Counted from the first letter of the stretch, positions 45,274 to 58,874 are shown. The stretch is 64,000 nt of DNA from Blastobasis lacticolella (GCA_905147135.1 LR990044.1:15194122-15258121), one strand, 5' to 3'. Notes: a model not told the origin generated them from the letters alone. Translations and numbers: made by a program.

Positions 45274-47567
45274 GCGACTAGCTCCACTCATGCAGTGCAG
45301 TGCACTGCGCGGCGCACCGCACAGTGCCACGTCACGGTGACAACAAAGAAAACGGTGGTGTTATTCTGGTTTTTCAAATTAGGCAACGTTCGCACGAGAG
45401 ATTATCGAATGATTGTGAGTTAGGCAACGTTTGCACGAGAGCTATTTCGACGCTTTTACGCGCGTTATTTTAAACGACACGCATGATTATTGACCATATG
45501 TCTCCGATTGTCTGATCACACACAGGCGTAAAAAGTGACTGGAGATTTTTTTTCTCCAGTCACTTTGCAACCAAGAAACTGTCTCAAATGCAACCAAGAG
45601 AAACGTACGAAATGGATGTCATTCATTTTAGATTAAAACGCTGAAAGTGCCGGCTAGAAAAATATTATGCAATTTTCAGAGACAGGTTCTATTATTTCTT
45701 ACTATAGTGCCAAACCAGTACGCCCACCACCACCACTATGTACCACCGGGCGTACAGTAGGTACTAAGTATCGCTTTTCTAAAAGCCAATAACAATCGAC
45801 CGTCGGACGTGCGGATATGACGTCACAGTAAACAATGTTAAGAACTGTTTTCTCTATTGGAAACTAATAATTTTGTTCTGGCCGACACTTAAATTTTTGA
45901 TCCAAAAATGTATGAAACGCAAATGTTGCTTTTTTTTAACTAAAAAGTATAACAAAAGAAATATGTCAAGAAATTGGACCACCTCGATTGATCTTCCGCG
46001 AATACTATACTATGACTGTTACTTTTTACCCGACTACGATGAAGCTAATGGAGGGTATTGAAGTTAACAATCTATGTATGTAAAGTTAATAAACGTGGAA
46101 GAATCGACAGAGATTTGTCAGGACCATAGCAAGTGGAACAATGTCGTCTCTACCTACTCTTGCGAAAGGGGTTTGTATGTATGTATGAGGATATGAATGT
46201 TTGTATGGATGTTAATTCTAGCTCAAAAACTATTTGGCCGATTTTTGTTAAAAGCGTATTGATTGTCCGATGGTTACAGGCTCTATGATAATACATTCAA
46301 TATACATATTATCTTGAGAATATAAGAACCTAAAAACTTCAAAATTTTTCAATTCAGAAGATTGATTCGGTCATGTTGGGAATTTCTATTCACATTGATT
46401 GATTCTGTTGTGGGATATACCGCACTGCTTAAATTTGTCCTCAACTGGTTGAAGACATGATTTTGGGACAATATTACGACAAAATGTTTTAAAACGTAGT
46501 TATTTCTGTCCTTTACGAATGTTTTAAGTATACCACGGTGGCTCATTCAAAATTATAACTACAAAGTATAACATCAGTAGTAAGTATAAAGAGAGTGAAT
46601 AAAACTTAAATAACTCGGAAACCATTACTCTTAGAAAGCCAGATCCTAAAAAGAAATGATAGTGCCCGTCGATATCTATAAGTATTTGCTGTTCTGGAAC
46701 AAGCGTTTTAAGGCCAATAGTTTCAGAGTTATTACAGTATTAAGTTTGACAGCTGTCAACCGAAATGTAGATGTCGACGAGCACTATCATTTCTCTTCAG
46801 AAACTAGTGTTCTAGAAGCGATAGTTTAAGAGTTATTACAGTATTAAGTTTGACAGCTATCATCCGGAATGTAGATCTCGACGGGTACTATCATTTCTCT
46901 TTAGGAACTAGTATTCTAGCACCAATAGTTTCAGAGTTATTACAGTTTTAAGTTTGACAGGTGCCAATCAAAATGTAGATTTCTACGAGTACCAGCATTT
47001 CTTTTTAAAAACTAGTGTTCTAGAACCAAACATGCCTTATTTATAATTCGGGATGAACTGAGAAGAGAATGACGACAGGATCACGAAAGCGAAACAACTT
47101 CGATAATGTTAAAGAATCAGAAAAAGGGGAGGGGCTTACGCATCAGCGGTCAAACTTTCTTTGACAAGGTCGGTTTCCTATTTCATTCACACGCGTTGTA
47201 TCTGTACTAAAAAAAGTAGACAGATATATGTGTGTGAACTGTGTCACATAAAGAGGAAAGATTCGAACTGTTGGTAAAAAGAAACAGTCAGATGTGACGT
47301 TTCATGTTGACATCTACTGACATCGCACCGCACGCTGCACGATGAGGCCAAATTGAAAAACGTAGACAAAATTCATACAGAACTGACATTTCGGGCTTCA
47401 ATTGCGGGTGTTGCCCCATCATGCAGTGCGCCGCGCGGCGCGCTGCACAGTGGGACATTCCGCCATCTGTCAATGTACTTGCATACAAATTGCTCGGCGG
47501 GTAACAAGTTTTGCCACATCGTGCAGTGCACTGCGCAGCGCACTGCATGAGTGTGCGTTCAAGATAA
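45274..47567 (+). mobile_element. E1 element inserted in BEL/Pao copy 2
   Basis: 2294 bp including one copy of a TAA duplicate (45271-45273 and 47565-47567). Copy 1 at about 26744 gives the empty site. This is the only uninterrupted E1 in this orientation. It shows the GC-rich ends (CACTCATGCAGTGC and GCACTGCATGAGTG), the hairpin at 45532-45566 and four 104-bp units (46650-47050). The flanking repeat differs in length from the AGCT at the LINE site, so the true ends are uncertain by a few bases. Confidence 0.7.
45532..45566. repeat. 14-bp hairpin in E1
   Basis: AAAGTGACTGGAGA, a loop of seven T, then the exact complement. It is conserved with minor loop changes in the other E1 copies (about 3757, 31374 and 52057). 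Confidence 0.7.
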
Positions 47568-47860
47568 CGGAAACTATGAAACTCTAAGTGTTAGTTCATT
47601 GAGACGCTGGCAGTACACCCAAAGGATGTTGCAAGACTTCTGACGAGTTTGGTGGCGAGAATATCTTTTGAAATTCTTTCATAGGTACCGTTGGGCATCT
47701 CAAACTCCAAATGTTAACATTGGAGATGTGGTTCTTGTAAAGGAGGAAGACTTGCCTCCATGCCGTTGGTTATATGGCAGAGTGATCGCCACCCACCCTG
47801 GAAAAGATGGCTTAGTTCGAGTGGTAACATTAAAAACCAAAAAATGGCTCCATTAAAGGT
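47568..47860 (+). pseudogene. BEL/Pao integrase C-terminal domain, copy 2
   Basis: It resumes after E1 with RRWQYTQRMLQDF, then NIGDVVLVKEEDLP and VRVVTLKTKKW, matching 26745-27032. AT-rich untranslated sequence follows to about 48020. Confidence 0.75.
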
Positions 47861-48020
47861 AGGATAACTAAGTTATGTTTGTTACCAATTGCTCAATGAA
47901 TTTCAATTATTTATTGTTTTTATGTTTTCATAATACTGAATGTTAATTATGAATTGATTGATTTATATATATTAATAGAATTTATTGATGGATTATTCAT
48001 GTTTTTGTGGAAATTAATTA

Positions 48021-48121
48021 AAATAATAATAAATAATAAATAAATATTCGTGGACAAATTCACACAGCGCCATCTAGCCCCAAACTAAGCAAAGCTTGTA
48101 CTATGGGTGCTAGATAACTGA
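48021..48121 (-). mobile_element. S1 SINE 3' fragment
   Basis: Only the 3' end of S1 (reverse of ATTCGTGGACAAATTCAC to GGGTGCTAGATAACTG) is present. The head was replaced by the next element. Confidence 0.6.
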
Positions 48122-48126
48122 TTTAA

Positions 48127-48268
48127 TAGGTCACATTTGACACCTGTCTCCATTTCCTTATGTCCACGACATAAAGTTCATTTAATATTAGGCGCAACGG
48201 CGCGACCGCGAAACTGAACTTTATTTCATGGACGCAGGGAAATAATGACAGCAATAAAACGTGACCTA
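48127..48268. mobile_element. 142-bp piggyBac-like MITE with TTAA target
   Basis: The inverted ends TAGGTCACATTT and the complement of AAAACGTGACCTA are flanked on both sides by TTAA (48123-48126 and 48269-48272). It sits at the junction of unit B and unit C. Confidence 0.65.
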
Positions 48269-48284
48269 TTAAACTGGCCCTACT

Positions 48285-50158
48285 TTAGTAGATTAGTAAC
48301 GTTGATGGTTCCTATTGACTGGTATAGCTTCAATTCACTTACCTTTTCGCGGGTGTTTAATAGTGCATTTCTAGCATTCTGTCCTATAAAAATATATTAT
48401 TGCGAACTAAAAAGTTATGCTGGCAGAATGAGAATATTAACTGTAGTAAAGAGATTTTATTGCATATCAATTCCATAGCAACATTTTATCCTAACAATTT
48501 GGAACTTAAACAAATGATTGCACTACAAAAAGTTTCCCATAATGGTCTACTACACAGATCGAGAAAAGAGTTCATCAATGATAAAATTGCCCATAGCAGC
48601 AACCGAAATCGGCTTTGTGGCAGGTCGCCCAGATGGAGACCTGCAAAGGGACCCGCGGCGGGGACCCGCTGGCCGCGGTGCGCGGCGCCAAGTGCGCTGG
48701 CGCGGGGGTGCTGCCGTCCGACCGCTATCTAACGCAGGCATTAAACAACTACCTATCTGTAGTCTGTGACACTCCGCTTAGGTCTAACATCCCCCGCGCA
48801 ATGGAGCTCTTGCGTGGAGCAATCAGCCATGTACAACCATCAATGTTTTTTGCCCCATTTACGTTGGATGAGGTGATACGAATCTTACGCAAGTTTCCCC
48901 AAATCAACCTACCCCTAAATTTTCTGCTAGCAATGTGCGAAGGGATGAACAATTCTGTTGTTGCCGGCCAGTACCCCGACAGCCTTAAAAAAATAAAAGT
49001 GACACCGGTATAAAGGTAAGGGTAGCAAATTAGACTTAAAAAGTTATAGGCCAATCTCCATTGTTCCAGCTTTTTCTAAAATATTTGAATAGGTATTTGT
49101 GACCGACTAAACGGTTTCTTAAAAAACCTATTCTTTGTGCGACCAACAGCATGCCTATAGGCCCGGTCGATCTACATCTACGGCTGCTCGTTAGTTGCAA
49201 CGTACTGTTTTAGAGCAGTTAGAAGCGAAATTGTGTGTCGCATCGGTATTTTTCGACCTGGCGCGGAGAGGCGCTCCATTTCATCAACTCGTTCCAGGCT
49301 GGCCGCAGGCAAGCCACGCAAGTGGGTGGCGAGCAGTCTGAGGAGGGCCTGGTTTGTGACAGGTCGGTGCCTCAAGGGTCGGACGTCGGCAACAATATCT
49401 TTGTTCTCCTATTTATTTTATCATTTCTACAATTTATGTATAACGTATGCAGATGATATTTGTGCCATTATTACGGGTAGGCATCGACAGGCACTAATAG
49501 ACAATATACAATTAGTAGTAAACAGACTGACGGATTGGTTTCTGCATAACGGTATGCAACTAAATGTTACAAACACTCTCACTGAGGAAAACAAAAACTG
49601 AAAGTCTAAGTGTGAAGACTGGCAATTACTATATACAGGCTGTGGATAGTGCTCGCTTTGTTGGTTTTACCTTCGACAGGGGCCTACAATGGCACTACCA
49701 TATCGATGCCTTATGTGCGAGGCGAAATTCTGCCTACTACGCTATATCACGTCGCTCGCGTACACTCTGCACGCAGAATTTGCTATCAACGTACTATGGC
49801 TACCTCTATTCTCACCTGACGTACGGGATAGACCTGTGGGGGATGGCTGCTGACAGGGACCAGAACTTCATATTGCAGAAGAAACTGGTGATGTGCTGGG
49901 TCCTACCTGACAAGCCCGCACGCGAGTTGTTTGTTAGGTTGGGAATCCTGACTGTTCCTTCACTACAATACTTGAAATTGCAAAATACGTATGGAAGAAC
50001 CCAGCCGAGTTCCCTGTAGCTGAACGGTTCTCTGCCCGACGGAAACGTCAACTTCAAATTCTTGCATGTAGATTGCAGAAATCTGAGAACTCCCTTAGAG
50101 CTATGGGTCCACGTATTTTCAATAAAATCCCTGATGAAATAAAACAATCAAAATCTTT
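48285..50158 (+). pseudogene. Degenerate LINE ORF2, unit C
   Basis: Homologous to 20-1864, with the same stops and the same small deletion near YADD (49443-49457) as copy A, which copy B does not have. The GC-rich stretch near 48645 matches B. Confidence 0.75.
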
Positions 50159-50162
50159 AGCT

Positions 50163-52338
50163 TGAAGACACACTGATAAAGTGCGCCGCGCGGCGCACTG
50201 CATGATGTGGCAAAACTTGTTACACGCCGAGCAATTTGTATGTAAGTATGTCAATGGACAGATGGCGAAATGTCCCACTGTGCAGCGCGTCACGCGGCGC
50301 ACTGCATGATGAGGCAAAACCCGCAATCCAAGCCCGAAATGTCCGTTCTGGATGAATTTTGTCCACGTTTTTAAATTTGGCTCCATCGTGCAGCGTGCGG
50401 CGCGATGTCAGTAGATGTCAACATGAAACGTCACATCTGATTGTTTCTTTTTACCAACAGTTCGAATCTTTCCTCTTTATGTGACACAGTTCACACACAT
50501 ATATCTGTCTACTTTTTTAGTACAGATACAACGCGTGTGAATGAAATAGGAAACCGACCTTGTCAAAGAAAGTTTGACCGCTGATGCGTAAGCCCCTCCC
50601 CTTTTTCTGATTCTGTAACATTATCGAAGTTGTTTTGCTTTCGTAATCCTGTCGTCATTCTCTTCTCAGTTCATCCCGAATTATAAATAAGGCATGTTTG
50701 GTTCTAGAACACTAGTATCTAAATAGAAATGCTGGTTTTCGTAGAAATCTACATTTTGGATGGCACCTGTCAAACTTAAAACTGTAATAACTCTGAAACT
50801 ATTGGTGCTAGAATACTAGTTCCTAAAGAGAAATTATAGTGCTCGTCGAGATCCACATTTCGATTGACAGCTGTCAATTTTAAAACTGTAATAACTCTGA
50901 AACTATCGGCCTTAAAACGGTTGTTCCAGAACAGCAAATACTTATAGATATCGACTGGCACTATCATTTCTTTTTAGGATCTAGTTTTCTAAGAGCAATG
51001 GTTTCCGAGTTATTTAAGTTTTATACAATATCTTTATATTCACTACTGATGTTATACTTTGTAGTTATAATTTTGAATGAGCCACCAGTTATACACTCAG
51101 TTTAAGTAAATATTCGTAAAGGACAGAAATAACTACGTTTTAAAACATTTTGTGGTAATATTGTCCCAAAATCATGTCTTCAACCAGTTGAAGACAAATT
51201 TAAGCAGTGCGGTATATCCCACAACAGAATCAATCAATGTGAATAAAAATTCCCAACATGACCGAATCAATCATCTAAATTGAAAAAAAATTAAGTTTTT
51301 ATGTTCTTATATCCTCAAGATAATATATTGAATATATTATCATAGAGCCTGTAACCATCGGACAATCAATACGCTTTTAACGAAAATCGGCCAAGTAGTT
51401 TTTGAGCTAGAATTAACATCCATACAGACATCTCTCTCAAAGAAATTCTTTGAACGATATACATTTATTCCGTCACGCCTTTCTCCTGTAGGGGTAGGCG
51501 ACCACATTGTTCTACTTGCTACGGTCTTGACAAATCTCTGTGGCTTCTTCGTACATACATAGACTGTTAACTTCATGACCCTTCCTTGGCTCCCTCGTAG
51601 TCGGGTAAAAATATCAGTTATCATAGTATTCGAGAAAGATCAATCGAGGTGGTCCAATTTTTTCACATATTTCTTTTGTCATACTTTTTAGTTAAAAAAG
51701 CAACATTCGCGTTTGTCAAAAATATAAGTGTAGGCCAGAACAAAATTATTAGTTTACAATAGAGAAAACAGTTCTTTACATTGTTTACTGTGACGTCAAA
51801 TCGGCACGTCCGACGGTCGATTATTATTGGCTTTTAGAAAAGCGATACGTAGTACCTACTGTACGCCCGGTGGTACATAGTGGTGGTGGTGGGCGTACTG
51901 GTTTGGCACCATAGTAAGAAATAATAGAACCTGTGTGCTGTCTCTGAAAATTGCATGATATTTTCTGGCCGGCACTTTCAGCGTTTTAATCCAAAATGAA
52001 TGACATCCTTTTCGTATGTTTCTCTTGGTTGCATTTGAGACAGACTCTTGGTTGCAAAGTGACTGGAGATAATAAAATCTCCAGTCACTTTTTACGCCTG
52101 CGTGTGAACAGACAGTCGGAGACATATGTTCAATAATCATGCGAGTCGTTTAAAATAACGCGCGTAAAAGCGTCGAAAAAGCTCTCGTGCAAACGTTGCC
52201 TAACTCAAAATCTTTCGTTTATCTCTCTTGCGAACGTTGCCTAACTTGAAAACCAGAATAACACCATCGTTTTCTTTGTTGTCACCGTGACGTGGCGCCG
52301 CGCGGTGCGCCGCGCAGTGCACTGCACTGCATGAGTGG
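50163..52338 (-). mobile_element. E1 element, unit C
   Basis: 2176 bp, the same site and AGCT flanks (50159-50162 and 52339-52342) as units A and B. Confidence 0.7.
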
Positions 52339-52342
52339 AGCT

Positions 52343-52760
52343 CGGGCCTTATGTGGATTCAAACACAAGCTCAGGTTATTTCTGGCTGGAAAGGCGTATT
52401 ATTCAGTGAGGGAATTCCTTGACAGATGAACACTAGGTATTGTAGTTAGGCATGATTTTGAAGTTTGTAGACGTAATGAAGTATTGTAGTATTGAAGTAT
52501 TGTTAATTATATTTTTAATCATTATTATGATATTTACAGGAATTGACATTTTGAATGAATTGTTTATAATATTTTATTATTATTATGACATAATTATTAT
52601 CATAATAAATCTAGTTTGTATATTTCTATTATTATTTGACTTATTGTTCTGATGTATGTTTATATTTGCTTTATTGAAATTAATGAAATGTGTTAATTGT
52701 ATTGTATTGATAACCTGAAATGACGATGTATAGTTAATACTATAAATAAATGAATATTAA
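52343..52760 (+). pseudogene. LINE ORF2 C-terminus and 3' UTR, unit C
   Basis: Continues the unit C LINE after E1, ending in ATAAATAAATGAAT. Confidence 0.7.
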
Positions 52761-53140
52761 TATGAAAACATGCAACCCTATCGAGTTTGGGCACGTTTGG
52801 GAATACTTATGAAATGGTTTAGTTTTGATGTGGCCTGTATTTGTAGACGTTCACTGTTTCCTATTCATTTAAAAATAACAGGCCAGACAGATTGACAGAA
52901 TGATTGGACTATTACAAAGTTATAGAGATTTTAAAATATCATTGGCAGGAATAACTCGATATTAGGAAATGACGTCAGTCGAAGTGCCTAAATACCATTG
53001 AGCCACATAAGTTACTACCAACAAAATTATTATTATTAGTTTTAGTTATCAGGTCTGTGATGTGCAATGTGCATAAAAACACCCTAGTGGTAGTGTGCCT
53101 GGTGACATAAGTTAGCTAGTAAATGGGTACGATATCACAT
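52761..53140. other. Unassigned sequence, copy of 4467-4840
   Basis: No gene was seen. Confidence 0.4.
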
Positions 53141-53356
53141 TTACAGAATTGCCCAGTAGTCGGCCTCGGCAACGGCATTATCAGTCGCCAGGAACAGTTC
53201 CTCCCTAGTGCAGGTAGCAGGACAAAGAGGACAAGAGAGCAGATGCTCCATGGTTTGGGATGGAGCTCCACAGTCGCATCATTGCTGTATCTGGTCGATG
53301 AAGCCCCACTTAGCCAGAGAGTCATTGCAGCGGCCAACTATAGTGTTCTGCCAGCT
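53141..53356 (-). pseudogene. LINE C-terminal zinc-knuckle remnant, unit C
   Basis: The same 71-codon frame as 32467-32682, one Asn codon apart in the Ser-rich overlap. Confidence 0.6.
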
Positions 53357-53795
53357 CGAATTTAATGAAAATAGTTTTATTTTATTACCTACTTGCTACA
53401 TTTGCTATTAAAACTATTCTAACATAAATTTAGATAATAAATAAGAAGAGCATTTTAGATTCTAGGCATTTGTAGGCTGTATGAAGTAACACTAAGAAAA
53501 ATAAGCTACTTGAAACCCAAAATCATAAGGACATGTATTTTGCTACTGACTACGGGTGCAGAATACTTAATACAGCTCCTGCATAGTACTTCATGATGCT
53601 GACGCGTTTAAAAATATATAGCACAATTCTTAGATTTAACACATTTCCGTTATCATATACAAAACCAACAATATGTCTATGAACAGATAACAGGTATAAT
53701 ACCCATGATAAGCAAGGATTATCTATTTTGTTCTGCTATTCACTACACAGAAATGTTGAAATAACAAAAAAAAACAGTTACATAATTCAAATAGT

Positions 53796-53801
53796 TTTAT
53801 T
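53796..53801 (-). terminator. Polyadenylation signal of esterase copy C
   Basis: AATAAA on the minus strand, about 100 nt past the stop. Confidence 0.5.
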
Positions 53802-53898
53802 CATATAAATTACTTTTGTGCGCTGTTAAACCCTTCTAACAATTTAGAAAATAAACAGCGCTTTATATTATAACATATTCTAGGGATATGTTATGTAA

Positions 53899-56800
53899 CT
53901 AAAATAAAGCTAAAACAAGGCTGAACAAAAGAGCTATGGATACCATAGCTCTAGCAGCCGAAGAAGGTGAAGTGGGCACCCAGTAGTGCTCCTCGTACAA
54001 ATTCTCCCAGAAACCGAAGTTTGGTACACGAGGGTTATTTCTCAGGGTCCATAGTGCTTGCCATCCGCCATCCATATTGCCGCCTTCAATTGTTATGTAG
54101 TATCGAGGGTTGTTATTGATTGGAAACCAAGAAACGTTTTGCTCCTCGTAGTCCGTTTCTCTGAAATGATAATATTAATTTAAGATAAACACGAATATGT
54201 GTAATACATACATTTCAAAGAAAAATATATATTACAGTGTGTAATTAAATAAATATCTGAATGCATTAATTGGAATGCCATAATTTTTTTGTCATTAAAG
54301 ATTAATAGCGAAAACTCGTCTCGTAATTGTGTTTGTCATAATAACTTAAAACAACAAAACAGAGCACTTGAAACCTATCAGCATCAAAACATCTCAATAA
54401 TTACACTCAGTCTGTTAAATTGGCGATAAGCCCTTGGGTTACTTTTTCTGCTGGTGAGTCTAGTTATCACGAAGAATGTATTGCGTATGACTAATGAATG
54501 TAATAAGATGACACTCGAAATTAGGCCTAGAGTGCACGCAAGAAAAGTGTGCACTTAGGTTAAGGCGTCCTTGTCTTTGTCTTTGTTAGGAGTTGTTCGT
54601 TTTGGCTGTTTATCCAGTTCAGCAGCGACCAAAGTTTTCTTGCACGCACTTTACAAGCTTTAAGTGGATCAATTAGTCATGTATTATTTGTGGAGTGAAA
54701 GCTGACTTAAAATAAAAAAATGTGGTGGGTAGATAAATAATAACAAAAAAAGGACGATAAACCACAAATCAATTTAAATAAATACATGTAAAATATTAAT
54801 ATTCTCACCCAGTATAAATAAATGCCCTATATTTTTCCATAATTGACTTCATTACTCCTAAATCCTGGAGTCCGAGATTTACATTGAATATAAAGTTAAG
54901 TATTTCGCCATGAGGAACGCCTGATGTTATTGGTGCTGTATTACTTGTTGTTCTAATGTATCTAAACTCTAGTACTCTATTACTAGAAGTGGACTTCCAA
55001 CTTCTTAATATTGCACTTCTAAGTACCGGTACGATTATTGCCGTATCTCCATGGTAATCCAAATACTGCTCAATAGAATTACTGTTAATGATATTGTCAC
55101 CAAAGTAGAATTGGCGAACATTTAAAGCAAGTGTTGCTTTTTCTGTTTCATCCAAGTTGGAAAGATCTAAATCTACAGGTAGAAAGGATTCGAATTGAGT
55201 ATTCATACTTTGCAGCCACTGCCCATTTACAATATTGTTGTGGCGAATTGTTCCTTCTTTGTTACTGTAAACATATATTTGAGGAATGTGTAGATATTCC
55301 GCAGATTCAAACAATTCAAATGGTGCTTTGTCAAGAACAACATCTTCTGAGTTCAGCTCAGCATCTTCCACGCATGGTGCGAACATAACGGTGTTGTTAT
55401 AAGGTTGCTGGAATGTAAGCATTGCAGTGATCATTGCATTTGTGGTAGTACTACTCAATAGCTCGGCTATACCACGTCGGTTATTTTCTACAAATCCAAG
55501 TCTGTTTGCTAAAGCGCGTGCAGAACCGACAGGATCGTAAGATACTGCCCAAGGTGAAATTGCAGAACCACTATGGAGTATAGCTTTATGAACTAAACCA
55601 TTGGCTTTCTGAGATAAAGTGATTAGGTCCACCATCGCTGCCCCAGATCCATGACCCATGAGCACGACATTATTAGGATCACCACCAAAAGCCTGAATAT
55701 TCTGCTGAACCCATTTTAAACCCTGGATAACATCCTTTAGGCCAGCATTCCCAGGAGCTTCCTCAATGCCAAGACATAGAAATCCAAATACAGACAGACG
55801 GTAGTTCAAGGTTACAGCAATTAAGTCGAAGTCAATGAAATTTTGAAAGGAATACTGTAGAGGGTTAGATGTTGTATACTCTTCTCCTGTGAGCCATACG
55901 ATAACCGGTTTTAGCGTATTGTTGCCTATATTGTCAGTAAAGACGTTTATTGTCAAGCAATCCTCGACTCCAACTGGTCCATTAGAGTTGAACTGGGCAC
56001 ATAGAATTCCTGTGTCGTTGGCACGAAATACTTCGTCACCGAAACTCGATGCAGGCGTAGGGCCCTGAAATACAATGAGCAATCAGGTTAATTCATCTCT
56101 TTTGTTAGGAATAGATTTACTTTCGTAATCCTCATAATAACTTAAAAAATAAATAAAAAATTTAAAAAAAGAATACAAGAGAGATGATAAATCAGATATA
56201 TAGAAACATTAATTCAGTACAATTCTACTTTACTACAATACTACACAATACTACAATACTACACAATTCTACTCAAAATACATAATATATAACTGAAAAA
56301 TTATTTTTAAAACAAAATATCCTACGAATTCGAAAATATATAACGACTAAATTTCGATGATGTCGCGATATTAATGAAATTCACCAATACTTTGAATTAT
56401 TGCTGTTTATCTAGGCTTAATTGATTTTGAATCTTTCAATAGGAACTTTGGTGAACACTTGGCGGCCGATGCTAATATTGCGCAATCGTCAAAAATTTTC
56501 GTGTTTATTTATTATAACATTTTATAAGTTGTTTTGTCCCACAGCCGCAATGGAACGGGGTTTTTTATTATTCAGGGATGACGACAGTGACGTCGTCCAG
56601 CGAAATATCCTATTGTAATCCTATTGTAACCGCCGGACTGAGGAAGTTCTTCCTAACTTACATAATAATATATTATGCTATTTATCGACTAATATTTGTA
56701 AATTTTTTTTTTTAGTTTTGCTTTATATCGTTTATTAGTTTAGTGTAGCGTCTGTATATTTTGTTATTAATTTAATAAATTTGAACAATAAATATAATAT

Positions 56801-57347
56801 GTTTTTAAGTATAGTATTATGTACCCATCGGTATGGTTTCCAGTGCTCCATAGAGAATTGGGAGTTGTCTAAACTCAAGTGCTACTTATCTTTGAAATTG
56901 CGAAAAAAGAAACTACGGCCATGGGTTGAGATTTTAGCATATTTTTTATTTATTTTTTCTCTGTCGTATCTTTGTACGTTTGAATGTGACGGCGGCTACA
57001 AATTTCGGTTTACAGATAAGTTGGTTGATCTGTCTGTATGCCTATTTGTCACTGAGTTGTATACAAAAATGTATCGTACTGACCTTAAACCTGTTCTCTC
57101 CAGAGGTGGGTCCCGCGTACGGGATGCCGTAGAAGGCGTGGTAGCGGCCATCGTCGGCCAAGTAGCCCTCCACCGCTCCCTGCGCCACGCGCACCGTCAC
57201 CGCATTCGGCAGCGGCTCCAACTCTCCTTCTGCACTACTCTCTGTACTATTATCCGTGGCATACGGAAGTAATATCTCACTGGTTATAATATCCTGAGCA
57301 TAGCAGGCGTAAATTAGTACAAAAACTAATACAATTTTAAATTTCAT
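53899..57347 (-). CDS. Carboxylesterase-like protein copy C, three exons, probably non-catalytic, GPI-anchor-type tail
   Basis: Exons on the minus strand are 57347-57084, 56064-54809 and 54160-53899, giving about 593 residues. The start is MKFKIVLVFVLIYACYA, matching copies A and B; an in-frame upstream Met at 57446 is not conserved and would spoil the signal peptide. The elbow is GHGSG, the oxyanion loop TGEEY, the acidic region SNKEG (Asp to Asn beside the kept Glu), and His lies in GVPHG. The C-terminal hydrophobic tail is as in copy A. Exons 2 and 3, intron 2 and the 3' flank are almost identical to A. Intron 1 and the 5' flank are clearly more diverged from A than B is, and lack both A/B retroelement insertions. 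It is probably the source of, or a partner in, a recombination that shaped copy A. Confidence 0.88.
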
Positions 57348-58000
57348 TTCAGCCGTCAATGTTACTTCTAAAAAAAAATTGCGTATTTTATTTACGCGTC
57401 TTATTAATATTACTCTTTTAATATGTTTATTCACTTTGATGGTCAATGTGTCTATGAGATCAATATGTGTACTGAATAGACGAGGCCCTTTTGACTAGTT
57501 TATCATCTGATAAGATAGCTGATAGCGCGTATTGGAAATTTATGAGACAAGTAGGAATAATTAGTAAAGTATATGTTCAGGGCATTGTGAGATAGGTTAT
57601 TTTAAATATTAGTTTTGAATATTATTTATTATATATTGTCCATATATTTATATTTCCTTACGTAGTACAAATTAAAGTTGCTTTCAGCGTGTCATTCTGT
57701 ATATCCGCTACCTCCTCTTATACCACGCAATGGATATTAATGCGGTTTTCACCATCAGTTAGAAAGCTTCTTTCCGTATAACAGACGCATATTATAGTAG
57801 TAAATAGCCGAGAAAATCTACGCGAAGGCGGGCGGGTCGCTAGTTTTGTATAATCTGTTATCTCATTGGCAGAACTTATGCCTTGCTGTTTGACTTGTTT
57901 TCCGTCGCTGCTAACATAATCGATAATAATTAGCTTAGTGAGGTACGTAATAAAGTATATAGGTACCCTTTAGAATGAGGAAAGTTTCTTTTTTATAGTT
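57348..58000. other. 5' flank of copy C
   Basis: It holds the conserved GATA-type block (about 57507-57540) and the empty site of the 9401 insertion (about 57661-57666), then repeat sequence shared with unit B. No further gene was seen. Confidence 0.45.
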
Positions 58001-58407
58001 ACACTAGCTAGGCATTTGACTGCCATCCCACCTGGTGTAAAGTGACGATGCGGCCGGTGATGGAGCATGCCGGTCTAGAAACAGCCTATTCACTCTAGCC
58101 CTGAAGGCGTCTAGATTATAATGATCAAGGAACACACTCGCAGGCAACGCGTTTTATTCCATAGCCGTACGTATTGACCTTGTTTTGTATTCGACGTACT
58201 GTCCGAAGTTGAGATTGGTACATAGATAGCCCAGGTATATTGCGGAAAGTCGGAGCTAGATGGAATGGACTCCGTTTGGCCGAAAACAAACACGCCTGTA
58301 TTATACTATCGTTGAACTCCACTAGATAGGCTTTTTCGCAATCGGATACTGCATTAAGAGCTTTGAAACGACCAACCATGGCCTCTCGACAAGACTGAAC
58401 GGAGCGA
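58000..58407 (-). pseudogene. Degenerate LINE-like C-terminal region, unit C
   Basis: The part at 58000-58170 matches 41020-41220. The frame further upstream (58125-58407) includes YVRLWNKTRCLRVC, which recalls the RLWN...LP motif near LINE ORF2 ends. It is too damaged to place. Confidence 0.35.
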
Positions 58408-58481
58408 ATGTTCAAGGCGGACCCCGCGCCTTCGTGCTCGAGAGCACAACCGGGACATTAACGCCAAGATGATGATGATGA
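58408..58481 (+). mobile_element. S2 SINE 3' fragment
   Basis: AGCACAACCGGGACATTAAC followed by GCCAAGATGATGATG matches the S2 3' end. Confidence 0.55.
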
Positions 58482-58559
58482 TTATTTACTTTTTATTGCA
58501 TATATAATTTTTGTTTAGTACCATTATGGTACCATTCCAGCATAAAAATCATACTTACA

Positions 58560-58868
58560 TAAAAAAAATGATTTTGGCGTTAATGCCCGGTTGTGCCCGC
58601 GCGCGCTTGGGCCTGGGTTCCGCCTTGACCATTATCCAGGAATTAGTAGGGGGGTTGGTAGGGGCGGCTACCATCTGACCTGCGTGACCCAGTAACCAGG
58701 GGAACCTGACCAGATTGGATCATGGTTACACATTTAGTCATCTGAATGTGCAGGCCACCCCACGCTGTTTTTCCTCGCCGTAAGAGCATCGGTTAGTATT
58801 CAACTAATGTACATATATAACTGAGCAAAGTCATTGGATACCTTAACCTCTAGGCCACCGGCGTTCCT
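58560..58868 (-). mobile_element. S2 SINE with damaged head
   Basis: Body and 3' end match 34097-34487 on the same strand. The head keeps only CGCCGGTGGCC-type sequence near 58855. It abuts the M1 MITE. Confidence 0.6.
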
Positions 58869-58874
58869 ATAATA

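Noticed and set aside
52452..52652. Hydrophobic 66-codon frame (also at 31768)
   Set aside because: It is low-complexity AT-rich LINE 3' UTR; the frame is broken in unit A.
57348..57446. Upstream in-frame Met of copy C
   Set aside because: It is not present in A or B and would place 33 charged residues before the signal peptide.
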